Source: Venturia oleaginea (taxonomy: Eukaryota > Ascomycota > Dothideomycetes > Venturiales > Venturiaceae). Taken from it: DNA of 64,000 nucleotides. The DNA is taken from NCBI GenBank assembly GCA_013176395.1, contig JABMLP010000036.1, positions 1 through 64,000 of the forward strand, in the 5' to 3' direction. The notes beneath the pieces are model-generated. The model saw only the letters and a list, made by a program, of their open reading frames with translations. It was not told where the DNA came from and made no database searches. A program made the position numbers and the translations under genes. Positions 41,789 to 52,600 of the stretch are shown here, in pieces (position 1 is the stretch's first letter; each line of letters opens with the position of its first letter).

Positions 41789-41992
41789 TGTCACGTTTGA
41801 CCTTGGACTTGACTTGGAAGCATGACTTGAATTCTATGGGATGTGCGAAGTTGTAAGGATGAGGAGCTAACTAAGAGGTAGAGACGAGTCTAAGTACTTG
41901 CGACCAGTCTCGCGCTAGACCTGATCGAGCAGAACCACCACATTTAACTACGTTTAACTGCATTCGAATACCAACATAGTTCGATCATGACA
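41789..41992 (-). repeat. 5' LTR of chromovirus 2
   Basis: This partner of 35878-36081 has the same TG...CA ends. Its outer edge abuts a truncated LTR of another family. Confidence 0.92.
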
Positions 41993-41993
41993 G

Positions 41994-42122
41994 CCACAGC
42001 AAGACCTATAAGTAGGCCTTTCCCCCAGCCCCCATTTACATAGCTACCTGTAGTTCACTATCACATTTAGTCCATACCTGATAGCTGCTTACGCTTTTCA
42101 TTAGTTACTACTAGCCGTGACA
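41994..42122 (-). repeat. Truncated LTR of a third family (matches solo LTR 45195-45394)
   Basis: In sense (minus) orientation it begins TGTCACGGCTAGTAGTAA at 42122 and is cut at 41994 by chromovirus 2 after about 129 of 200 bp. It is about 93 percent similar by eye to the plus-strand solo LTR at 45195. Confidence 0.85.
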
Positions 42123-42632
42123 GAGATGGGAAGATGTAAAGTCCCTACTCTACTAACGGAGTCTTGTTCAACAGACTATTCTAAACCAAACAATTCTTTT
42201 ATGGTTGCGTTCGAGGTATACTGTCAAAGGATAGATCCTTTCTCAACTTATCCTGGATGGATTCTTAGCACTACCTGGTAGTCTTTCACGTGCGCCTAGC
42301 AGGGATTGTTTGAGGATTGTTTCACATGTATTTCTATTCCTTTCCATACTTCTCTGGACAGCATGTCCTTTTTTCTTATACGGAGGACATATATACTAGT
42401 CGTCCTTCCTGCACTTACACATTCTTCTCTGTACTTAGATACTTCGAAATACAAGCAGTCTTCTCTCAGTTGCGAAACACCTTTGAGGGTTGAACTCTTA
42501 CATGAAGACGTTATAAGACAGGCTTCGTAGCCGAATAAACGCCGTGGCGAACCGGCTTGTTTTATTAAAGAAGCAGAGATCGAAGTTTAATATCTCAGAC
42601 ACCTTTTATATGTAGAAACTATAGTACTAGAG
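42123..42632. other. Spacer between LTR remnants
   Basis: No gene is recognised; probably decayed repeat DNA. Confidence 0.4.
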
Positions 42633-42886
42633 TGTCACGGGGCGGGTTCGGGTATCAGGAGGAAGGAGCAGCAGCAGGAACAGGTATCATTAAACTGGCT
42701 ACATACGAACTGGCAGGCGAACCAACAGGCAGGTTTGACGACAGGACGTAGCTCAAAGAGCTACGAATTGGTTGAAGCCACGCAGGCTTTAAAACCTTTC
42801 CTCGGCAGAACTAGGGTTCTGCATTGATCACGTACCGTGGGGCACCCCAACGGCGGGAGAGACTTGTCCGCGGTCGTACCGTGACA
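42633..42886. mobile_element. Solo LTR, 254 bp, with TAGAG target duplication
   Basis: The sequence begins TGTCACGGGGCGGG and ends GTCGTACCGTGACA, so the ends are TGTCACGG/CCGTGACA inverted repeats. It is flanked on both sides by TAGAG (42628-42632, 42887-42891). No internal coding sequence or second LTR is present, as expected after LTR-LTR recombination. Orientation cannot be fixed. Confidence 0.9.
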
Positions 42887-44192
42887 TAGAGCCGTGTCAA
42901 GCCGATACTAAGGAGGTATAAAACTACCCTTGATATTGTAGAACTTTCTTTTCTTCAATAAAGGAATAACGAAAAAAAGCTATCCTAATAGTTACTGGTA
43001 ATAATACGTGCAAATGGTGTTGCAATATGGTGTAATATGGTGCAATATGGTGATATCTCCGGCGGCCTCAAGACCGACCGAGCCATCAGAACCTATTTCA
43101 GTACTTTCAATAGTGTATATATAGCCCTCATTTTCCACTCGGTTTGAGGGCATGCAGTCACTCATTGAATCGATATCTTACCTCAGTTTACCTCTCACAT
43201 TTGGTGTTGTTCCAACTTCAGATAAATGGTCTGTCACGGAAGCGATAGAAGTAGTCGCAAAGCACGTTGACAAGTGTTCGGCCGTACTAGAAAGGATCTA
43301 TCCTTTGACATCAAATATGTCTGTACGACCTCTCCAGGCTTGGTGGGATAAGTTGATCCTACTGGAGCGCCACGATACCTTTAGTTTCCAAATGTGGCGT
43401 TTGCCAAGTAGAAAAGCTCAGCCTTCGCTCAGCTGTTTAATGTGTTAAAAACCAGGGAAATCTCTGTGAAAGCAGCGGACAGGTTTTTGTTCCTGCAGTT
43501 ACGATGTGATGCAGTTAGGAGAGACATCAAGGCTGGTGAGAAGGCTTTGGCGCTAGTGTGTCTCGGATGAATATTGTGCCGAGCCAGATCTCGCCAAACG
43601 TCCGAAGCCTTTCACGCCATTTCCAAACACACCTCAACTTTTACACCTTATCATGACTACAAGAACCTATCCCGAATCCATTACATCTCACCTTTGCCCA
43701 TCTGAGCACGTGTATATGTGTTTGTCAAGAAGCCTTCAGTGCAGCCAAGCTGATAATCTCGGTGTCGAACGACTCCGCAGGTCGAATGTGAAGGCCTCCT
43801 CGTAACGGAATTATGTACAATACTGTTTTGGCACGGATAAAAACGTGAGAAATACTGTCGACAGCGACAGTGCACATACCACGTCAGACATTGACTGGAC
43901 GATTAAGGCAAATATCACATTTCAAATGAGTCGCAGACAATAACTATTTGAAACCATTCACTTGGTACTACTAACAAGTTCACGTGTGTTGTTCAAGCAA
44001 CAACCTGAGTTCTGTTGGTCGTACCAAAACATCACGCCAGCCGACGACCGTGTTGAAAAGATCGTCTCCACCATAGAACAGAAAAACATTGAGGCATTCC
44101 ATATGTTTTCAATCCCAAATACCTGACCACTCCTTCCAGCTCACTCAAAAACATCCATCTACGAACAGCGAAGGAGGTCCAGAGGTGTAGGA
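42887..44192. other. Spacer with no supported gene
   Basis: A 98-codon frame at 43152-43448 has no recognisable content. A short run of AATATGGTG(C/T) units lies near 43014-43052. Confidence 0.4.
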
Positions 44193-44541
44193 TCAGAGGG
44201 GCGCGCAAGTTGAGGCTGTAGTTTAAGCGTTAGTCCTGTGGATGCCACCGACGTCGAAACAATGGAGTAAAAGTTTCTTTAAGATGTTTCGTGTACGTAC
44301 ATCCAGGTGGTCCGAGGCAAACATATCCGGTGCAGCAGGGGTTGCGGTTAGAGCATGCTACTATTAGCCAGAATGTTAGTCAGGTTTGATTTGGAAAGGA
44401 GTGAGACTGGTGGATGAAGAAATCTTATCATGTTTGGGAGAGGTGATACGTACGTGCTTCACCTTGGCACGCAATAGCAGACGAGGGTATAAGGAAAACG
44501 ACGGCGCCGAGGGTAAGGATGATACTGTTAAGGAGTTGCAT
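44193..44541 (-). CDS. Secreted 56-residue cysteine-rich peptide, cystine-knot-like
   Basis: Three small exons on the minus strand (44541-44454, 44360-44301, 44215-44193) are joined across two introns with GTACGT donors, (G)CTAA branch sites and TAG/CAG acceptors. The product has a signal peptide, MQLLNSIILTLGAVVFLIPS-SAIA, and a mature chain of about 32 residues: CQGEALACSNRNPCCTGYVC, then LGPPGSSTCAPL. The spacing C-x6-C-x5-CC-x4-C-x8-C fits the inhibitor-cystine-knot pattern. An alternative acceptor 3 bp further on would replace LA with P. If the second intron is retained, the sixth Cys arises as GPPGC instead. It lies alone among retroelement debris. Role unknown; a secreted effector, antimicrobial or inhibitor peptide is possible. 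Confidence 0.7.
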
Positions 44542-45194
44542 TTTCAAAATGTCTTTAAAGTTGTGTGTAAGGAGAACGAGGAAGAGAAGCGGAGATAAGA
44601 TACTGCTGAAGGTTGTTTGTGTTATGCTTCTCCTTTTATATCGGTCTCTGCTACTGGGGTGGTTGAGGAAATTAATATAGTTATCCCCTTACTCACCCCC
44701 GTAATTCATATCTCGTACCTGGTCTCCCGAACTATGGAAGCCGGCGGAAGGTTGATTTCTAAGCGATCGACAGCTATCAAAAAAAAATCTTCCTACCCTA
44801 ACTTCTACTATCGATCGTAGGATTACAATAAAGACCTGCCTATCTATAGAAGTAGAGGGATTAGGGTAATAGGCTCGCAGAAAGTAGAACTAACCGTTTG
44901 CTAATATATAGTATTGTAGTTGTCAAGTAAACGAGAACATTTGCAAAATGTACTCGAGTGGTTTTCTAAAAGCCATTTCTAAGAGCCAAGGAGAGCCAAG
45001 GAGAGCCAAGAGAGCTGAGCATAAAGATCAGATACCTCGTTTAATATCGTTTATTAGGTTTTACCGCTGCCCTGGTAGCACACCGCTTCACGCTCCAAAT
45101 GCTTTCTTACTGTCTCTGGCACCCCAATGTACATAGCTTAGCGCGTCTCCGTAGTCCTTGGGAGCTCCTAGAATAGCGGCCTTCGGCCGTTCAT
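44542..45194. other. Spacer upstream of the cystine-knot peptide gene
   Basis: This should include the peptide gene's promoter. A GGAGAGCCAA direct repeat occurs at about 44985-45010. No other gene is seen. Confidence 0.4.
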
Positions 45195-45394
45195 TGTCAC
45201 GGCTAGTAGTATCTAATAAAAGGCGTGAGCAGCAATCAGGTATGGACTAAATGTGATAGTGAACTACAGGTAGCTATGTAAATGGGGGCTGGGGGCAAGG
45301 CCTACGTATAGGTCTTGCTGTGGTTCGTGTACTGTGGCGCCTTGTTAGGTACTTGGACACTGTGGTTGTTCCAGTAGCCTAGCAAGCCGTCACA
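45195..45394 (+). mobile_element. Solo LTR, 200 bp, with TTCAT target duplication
   Basis: The sequence begins TGTCACGGCTAGTAG and ends AGCAAGCCGTCACA, flanked on both sides by TTCAT (45190-45194, 45395-45399). The first 129 bp match the truncated LTR at 41994-42122 in inverse orientation. No internal region remains. Confidence 0.92.
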
Positions 45395-46119
45395 TTCATG
45401 CGCTAGACGCAAATCAATACTACTGCTACTCAGAATATTCTTCTCGTGGTGCCACCTGGAAGGATAACTGGCATCCGGATTATCTTCGTTATCTTCTCCC
45501 GAGTTAACATTACCTCTTGGTTCGGAACCTTTGAGAAACTCTGCCATCGAGATCAAGGGGATGGCTACATAGCCGACCGAAACCGGACACTGAAACATCC
45601 CAGGCGATAGTCACGCCAACTGGGTCAGCCAACTCACTCGGAGCTGAATTTGCGGGGACCGCTGTCACTTCTTCTGGATTCGGGGGGACCATCTCAAGCG
45701 CCAATTCCCAGACCCAGAAGCTTGTCAAGGACAACATCGAGCTGGAAGGGAACGAAGGATACTATCGGGATTACTTTCAGCTTTAGAACATCCCTAAAGA
45801 AGCCAACTTCACCGTTGTGGCTGGAGCGAACCACTTGAGCAGGTCCATCGCTGGTGGGAGCGTCGAGAGTGGTGCTATCTCCGAGGTCACGCAGAAGTTG
45901 ACGAATGTCACTTATATACGGAAACCAAGAAGTGGGAGGTGATTTCTTTCGATAAGATGTTCATCAGCTACGCTGCTGCGTCAAAAAGCTTGACGCATTT
46001 GATTAGACACAGGTATGGATGATGATTGGTGATGGTAATGTTGGAGTACACAATAATGATATGATTCTGACCTGGTTCTTGCTGTTTTCCCCAAGAGACC
46101 GCAGCAAAGAGACAAGCAG
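45395..46119. other. Spacer with possible decayed coding sequence
   Basis: Plus-strand words such as NSQTQKLVKDNIELEGNEGY and KEANFTVVAGANHLSRS (about 45690-45880) look protein-like but are broken by a stop and were not matched to a family. Confidence 0.3.
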
Positions 46120-46937
46120 TGATGAAATATGATGGTGCAGGCCAAGTATTCATTGGACACTTGAGAAACAGCTTGCAGAGGGATCAAAAAGATTGAATGG
46201 CTAACTGTCCTAGGTGATGGCATAAAGCCTGATCTATATACACATAACTTTAGAAAATTCTAGAAGTGAATGTATGAGGTTATCGCAGATCCTCAGTGTG
46301 GAGTATATGAACTGCATATGATGCCGAGACGGTCCTAACCCAAGCTGTTTCAACAAGCAGCACCTTCTCGGACGTTCTTTCCCTCTTGAAACAAGTTGTC
46401 ATGGTGGTACTAGTATTTGGTTTAAGACCTGTTCTCTCACTTATCTCTTGAAACAGAATTTCCCAATTCAAGAATGATACGGATAAACTGTTAGCAAACT
46501 TTCGTATCAGGTTGCAAGAGATTCATCAAATTAACCTCGAGTTAGTCATTAGAAACTTTGTTCAGAGTGTTTCTGGGAGGGTTTTGCGGTCGATACTAGC
46601 AGGCTGAGCCCGTTAAGCCAAGGGAAAAGGGTAAGCAAATGACTACTACCATAATTGGTAGGCCCAGATCTTGTCAATCCACATTGTATTCATGTTGAAA
46701 CATCTTGATGTATGGGATGTTGATCACCACGCCAAGAGCACATGTTTGATATATATGATCTACAAGTGGCTGTACACACTCACTTCTTGACACTTCTCGA
46801 ATCTTCTACATCTTATGTATATAGTTACGTCTTATTTCTCAGTTTAGGAGAATGAGTCATTCAATCTTTTTGATCCCTCTGCAAGCTGTTTCTCAAGTGT
46901 CCAATGAATACTTGGCCTGCACCATCTTATTTCATCA
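46120..46937. repeat. Inverted-repeat pair (82-bp arms, about 650-bp spacer)
   Basis: 46120-46201 and 46856-46937 are reverse complements with about two or three mismatches, and weaker similarity continues toward the spacer. The spacer shows no coding content. This could be the ends of a small non-autonomous DNA element or a local inverted duplication; no target duplication was identified. Confidence 0.75.
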
Positions 46938-48115
46938 ATTCATGCTAAATTTCTTACAGAGGAGAAACAAGAGGTGGACGCCAATGACCTACCATGGCGT
47001 GAAGGGTTTTCGGAAAAGTACACATCCACCAAGGCCTTTCAGGCTGGAAAGATGGTGGGATATATGGTGATGAAACGGGCTGTGGACTAGAAAGAGTGGA
47101 AGGAGGATCAAGAAGAGGCGCAAGAAGACCTAGAGCTTGGAGTAGGAGGATGTCGACGTGTCATTGTTGCGGAGACTGTGGTTTATGGAATGAAAGCATG
47201 ATTTTATTGTCGGACAAGTTGATCATGTCTACTAGGAGTGCTGATAGGTAGTTGAATTAGTGAAACAAGGCAGAGAAGGGAATTGATTCGATGGTGCCTC
47301 CGCAAGGCCATGATGATGTAATTCCATAACTCGTGCATAACTTTGTGCAAACTAAAGTTGCGCTAACCGGGACGCGTCAGCCTCTAAAAACCATCCTCCT
47401 GCTTCATCACCTTTCATCCGTCTTTCATTACTGGTAACCAGTTGTCTCTGTCTTGATATAGCTCTAATTGGGCACGAATGATCATGGATGACTGCGGTCT
47501 GTTACACAGGATTCTGCAAGCCTCCATTCCGGACGAGAATCCATCTCACGCTTCCCAATACCAGTACCATTTATTTCTTGTTTCTTTGAGCAGAAGAGGC
47601 TGATAAATGGCTATCTTTAGATGCTAGAACTTTCGAGAAAGAGAACGATTTGCTAGCTATGCACACGTTGTTTTTGACGGCCACAGGATCAAGTGAGAAG
47701 CTATCTTTTTATGGTATGGTGTGGATTTTAGAGCGGGGCTATAATCAAATATTTCACCGTCTCTATGAGGTTGATCAGAGGCAGAGGCAGAGAGACCATG
47801 GGATGTTTAATTGTAGCCGTGCTCTGAAGTTTGCACGATTGCCATGAGAACACGGTTACTGCCAGTAATCACTTCGCCACATGTGCAGTGTTATCCAATA
47901 TCCCAGTTGGCCACATGACCTTTTCTTTTTCTCCAGTCTATGATAGAAAGCTCACACTATTGCTATGCTGCTTCTCAATCTCACAAGTGCACTCGAAACA
48001 CAGTCTACTCCATCATGCCTTCTTAAAAAAATATTGGAGGTCTCTTACTTTACTGAAAATTTGATGCTCTCTGTCACTACTCACGGAATTCATTCCCATT
48101 TTTCAAGACTATGGA
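46938..48115. other. Spacer left of the patatin relic
   Basis: A 65-codon frame (47650-47847: LSFYGMVWILERGYNQIF and neighbours) may be part of a decayed gene but is not assignable. Nothing else is recognised. Confidence 0.35.
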
Positions 48116-48465
48116 CGCTTCCCGGATCTAATGAAATCAACGTACCATCCAGACGTATCCATTGAAACTGCTCAGATCATGCGGGATACACGAAAGCCAA
48201 GTCTGGTGTCATTTTTTGGGCAGACTGGAGGCGGGAAATCTACAAAGCTAAATTAGCTGGTGTTCGCGTGCTAGTGCTGGATGGTGGAGGTATACGTGGA
48301 ATTGTCGAATTGGAGATTCTTCGCGCCATTCAAGTCGCAATGGGTGTTCAGATACTGTCGTATCCTTGGCACTGACAGGGGCGGTGCAATCTCTGCATCT
48401 CAAGGATACCTCAATGTTCAAAAGAAGAACAAGAACAATCAAGAATACAAGAGACTTATCCATAA
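48116..48465 (+). pseudogene. Relic of a P-loop NTPase-patatin-like phospholipase gene
   Basis: First segment: FPDLMKSTYHPDVSIETAQ and KPSLVSFFGQTGGGKSTKLN, with a Walker A motif (GQTGGGKS), followed by a stop. Second segment, about 20 bp later in another frame: VLVLDGGGIRGIVELEILRA, the Gly-rich patatin oxyanion motif. Third segment, after another shift: RILGTDRGGAISA at the nucleophile-elbow position, where Gly-x-Ser-x-Gly is expected; here Ser is lost. Some fungal proteins carry a P-loop domain and a patatin domain separated by hundreds of residues, so an internal deletion is inferred. The relic is cut at 48466 by a pogo end. Confidence 0.6.
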
Positions 48466-48580
48466 CGTGTTCCACCACCGAGCTGGTCAAAAAGGCTTGG
48501 CACGACCAACTCATGTTACGACTCTTCAATTTAATCGCTATTAACAATAGATTCTAAGTCCGTCGTGCTGCTATCTGATA
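48466..48580. mobile_element. Truncated pogo element end
   Basis: After TA at 48464-48465, ACGTGTTCCACCACC and about 100 following bp match the left end of the pogo transposon (28405 onward), including CACGACCAACTCATG, with one subterminal 17-bp unit instead of five. The match ends soon after the position of the transposase stop codon. No transposase remains. Confidence 0.88.
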
Positions 48581-49656
48581 ACAGAAGAATTAATCTAGAT
48601 ATCTATACAAACAATATTATAGCCACAACTCGTCCCCAACCCACCTTGAACCAACACGAAAAATACAAGACAATGTCATAGACAATCTATCCCCCATCTC
48701 CACCCCAATCCATCTCACTAATCCAGCCTACAGGTCCGACGCCAGAATTACAATCCCCCTCGAAACCTTCACCACAACAGGCAAAACATCAACAAGAACA
48801 TACACCATCCCAGCTCCCCACAAACTCCCCAAGATCTCCAAAAAGACATGAAAACAAGAACACAAATGCAAAAGTAGCATCGCTAAGATCAAGCCCGAAG
48901 GAGACCTAGTTCTATCCCAATCCCCCACCCCCCCTCCCAAAAAAAAAGAAAGAAAGAAAGAAAAAACTACAATCTCAAAAATCAAAGAAAAATGGAACAC
49001 AATCAAACCATCAAAAGCACCTCCGCACGAGAGAAAACATTCCAGCCGTTCCACCAAGGAACCCCAGCATCTCCCCAAACCTCAAACCGTCCAAAGCAAG
49101 CCCCCCACCGAACCCCGATCAACCCCACAATCCCGTAAAGCAAAACAAACACATTTCCAAAACCCCCCCGAACCCCCGAAAAGCCCCAAAACCTCCCAAG
49201 CCACCACCACCTCCAAATAGGCCCTCCGATAGTCAATACTATCTTGCAAATCCCTTATGGTTGCCGAGCCTTACACAACCCCTCCAAACAGGTAAGGAGA
49301 GTTTCGGGGGCATAGCATAAAAAAGAAAGCACGAAAAAAGAAGCACGCACGGATGCAGAGCCGAATCGTTCGATATATCCATTCATTCAAAAGTAGGCAG
49401 CCGCTCCTACTCAACGCTCATGGAACCCATCTCTCGAAGTAAAGGTTTCCACCCTGCGCCCAGTACCGATAAATCCCCGGCAAAATCAAGCCATCGAACC
49501 ACCAGGAAATGATCGATATCCATCTCCATAGGAAGGTGTCAAATTGAAACGAGTTGATCGCTCGACTATCCACCCGCATCCCACCTCCCAACCGCATACA
49601 CAAAAGACAGTCCCTCTACCCAGTCCCCAACGTCCAAAGTCTACATCCATCTACCT
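48581..49656. other. C-rich intergenic region downstream of PAN2
   Basis: The plus strand is strongly C/A-rich, giving Gly/Trp-rich minus-strand frames (48728-49078, 49003-49236, 49418-49603) that I regard as compositional. A CCCACCCCCCCTCCC then A9-(GAAA)n block lies at about 48924-48966. Confidence 0.4.
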
Positions 49657-52600
49657 CTACCTCATCGGGCTCCCAAATCCCATCCTACCAACCCCAAAAC
49701 CCCTCCGACCAGGCGTTGGCGTCTCACTAGTCCCATCAAGCCCCATACCCACATCATTCCCTCTCGTGCCAAACTCGGGTGTCGCCCTTCCAGCCGGCGT
49801 AGCCCTGCCCGGTGTCCCCATCCCCATTCCAACACCGAGACTTTCAGATTCTGTAGAAGCACCCCTAGGAGAAGGAACCTTGAACCCCATCTCCCTGCCC
49901 CTCCTATAAACCCATTCCAGCGTCTCTTCAAGAACACCAGCCTCAGTGAACTCTTCCCATTTGCGCCATAATTTGAGTGCCGTCCGCGCATCTTCAATAG
50001 AGTCATGCATATCCGTCTGAATATCTTCCTTCAGAAGCAACCAGGCCAAGAAACGAAGACTGAGTTTGCGCTTGAGGGCAGCAATGTGGAAGAGCTCAAC
50101 CGTGTCAACGACTTGTGATTTGGGTACATGGATATTAATCGTACGAAAATCTTTGATGAGGCCGTGACCGACGAAGATACAGCCTAGATTTAGTAGAAGC
50201 CACAGCTTTTTGTATGCGACCTTGAGGTTAATCAGGTCGTGTCGCGAAGTCGTCCTATCCAGGTCCCCGGGCGAGATACCGGAATGTTGGGTCAAGTGAT
50301 CGACGACAGGTTCCGTGATGGCAATGTAATCATCTATAAATGGAAGCTCGGCATTGTGGCCACTGCCACGGAGGACACTGACACGAGCAAGGCCAAGACG
50401 ACTCGGCCGGACTGTTTCTCGGGTACCGTCGGCCTTGATTTCAATTTCTTCACGTTGAAGGGCCACAAATTCGGCATCGATGCCGTATGGTGTGCCAGGC
50501 TGTGGAACTTCATCGGGGCCGTCGAGAAATCGAAACTCGTCAGGATGCTCAGCTTGACGTCGAAACCCCTCAGGATTGTTAGCATCACTGTGTTGGCCTG
50601 TTAATTTCTTTCTTCCTCACAACATTGATATTACTTACGTCGGATGCAGAATGGAAGTATCGAGATTGTTCATCCAAGAATCATCAACTGCGTGTCTCAT
50701 TTCTTTGAGCTGGTAGGTGATGACACTAGGCAGTTTCCAAGTAGGATCAAAGCGCAACGCTTCCTCCTTGGTGATTGGAGTGACCAGGAAATCATTGAAC
50801 AGATGCCACTGGTCTGTGGCCGTCAAATCACGAGAGGACGGTGCGACTATCATGCATCAGCTGATATCGGCTCACTCCTATCGATGGAAGGAACTCACCA
50901 TTGACCATAGAGACCAGATGAGGCTTTTGATTCTCCCCACTGTTGATATCGGCGACCACTCCTACGAGCTCATACACCTGCATACCGTACCTGTTTCGTG
51001 CCTGATGAAACTCCATATCTTGACCTTCATAACAATAAAACTGCTCGTCATGGCCGATTATGACACCAATCTCTTGCGGCAGCCAGTTAGGTATAGACCA
51101 GAGCTGTTTAGATTCGGAGTTCTGGACATTAGCATTGATCATCAATACCGAGGGACTGTTCAATACGGCCCTCCGTTGTGTCATAGGGCGATATCCCCGA
51201 CAAGGCGTACACCAACCTCGGGTTGACTCCTGTCTCTCCACGCTTGCTTTGAGGATGTGTGAAAACATCTGGATTGGTGCTCCGCGTGGAGGGGGTCGTC
51301 CAGCATGCTTGGATGGGTACATGAGCTCATGAGCGTAGACATCGTCGTCGCGAGTCTGTTCGTGTCGGCAATTTACACATCTAATGGTCGCTTTTATCCT
51401 TGTCCTCAGAGCACGCTCCATCTGCGCGTTGTGGGGCGGAGGTAGAATCTTTTGGTAGTCCGAATAGAACCGGTCTAGAAGAAAGCGATTGGTAGCTTGG
51501 ATCATGGAAGTCAGAGGAGCATTCGAGGCGTGTTCTTCGAGCAGATTGAGCGATCGTGCACCACGTTGACCACTGAAAGTCTTCAGGAAGTTTGTCGCCT
51601 GACAGTTCTGGCCGGCCGCCTTCTCCAGCATGTCAACGAGATAACCTAATTCGCAAAGCAAACAGTTCTCGTCAACACAAGAAGTGGCCGTATGCTGTAA
51701 CGCAAGATTGCGAATCATTGTTGTGAAGCGGAAAAGCTGCAGCAGGGGGTTGGCATATGAGTTGGCGATATGAGTTTCAAGTCCAGAAAAACTGGTCTTG
51801 TTGTAGTATCTGCTACATATTAGCATCTCAACAGGTGCACATCGAAGCCCGTCACTCACTTAAAATCAAAATCATCCACACCAAATCTCGAATACTTAAT
51901 CTCAACGTTGCCATATATTGCCGGAACCTCTTTTCTCGTTGCTGCATCGAGGGCCATGTTCTTCATATGCTCCATGGCATCACTAAATCTTCTTCCGGCC
52001 TCATCTCCCACTCTCGCCTCCTCTTTGGCTTTCTCACTCAAAAATTTGGGAGCTGCGATCTTTTGCATTTGCTTACCAAGAACGCGAGTCTGCTGAATTT
52101 GGTTCCGGTAACTTCTTCTAGGGTTACTTGCATATCCTCCCATCTCAGAGCGCTTCAGGTTAGAGATTATGGCAGGGTCAACTTTTGGCGGAGGCGCGCC
52201 GACTTCATGGATGATACTACTCGGCCAAGCTGAAAGAAGCACATCCCGATAGTATGGCAGACCAATCTTGTTCAGAGGTCTGGGAGTTGAATCGTTAGCA
52301 TTCACCGTCACAAACGGTACAGAGAGACTTACGCGTCCGCAGACCAATCCAAGTGCGGAAAGGGTACAGGGTGATCGGCAAAAATGGTAGGCTCACTAAT
52401 ACCAAATTCATTGAATTGTATCTTGTTTGGAGAACCAAAAAGATGAATTTGGCAAAGGCTTGTACTGAATGCCAATGCTAGTCCAGAAGGGGCCATTTCC
52501 AATTGTGTCATAACAGTGTTATCATAAATTTGTGCTTGCTTGATCAAGGTAAGCGCGTTCGGATTATCAATGTCCACGACCTGAAATTGGCCCTGCGCAG

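Larger units (their letters stand above)
35878..41992 (-). mobile_element. Ty3/gypsy chromovirus 2, with different elements on its two flanks
   Basis: Two 204-bp LTRs (35878-36081 and 41789-41992; 3 differences) bound gag, a single long Pol frame and a frame-shifted chromodomain tail, all on the minus strand. A polypurine tract (GGGGGGTA-like, about 36082-36088) precedes the 3' LTR. The left flank is the chromovirus 1 LTR (CAATC), while the right flank is a cut LTR of a third family (GCCAC), with no matching 5-bp duplication. Protease and RT active sites are altered (see the Pol entry), so this copy is probably non-autonomous. Confidence 0.92.

Noticed and set aside
45690..45960. Protein-like words on the plus strand near the solo LTR
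   Set aside because: Broken by stops and not assignable to a family; noted only in the spacer entry.
28405..48580. Heavy repeat-induced point mutation (RIP) of the mobile-element block
   Set aside because: Long frames survive in both chromoviruses and the pogo element; only isolated transitions were seen, so strong RIP is not supported.
48728..49603. Trp/Gly-rich minus-strand frames as a membrane protein
   Set aside because: They arise from a C/A-rich plus strand, change frame repeatedly and have no start or splice logic.
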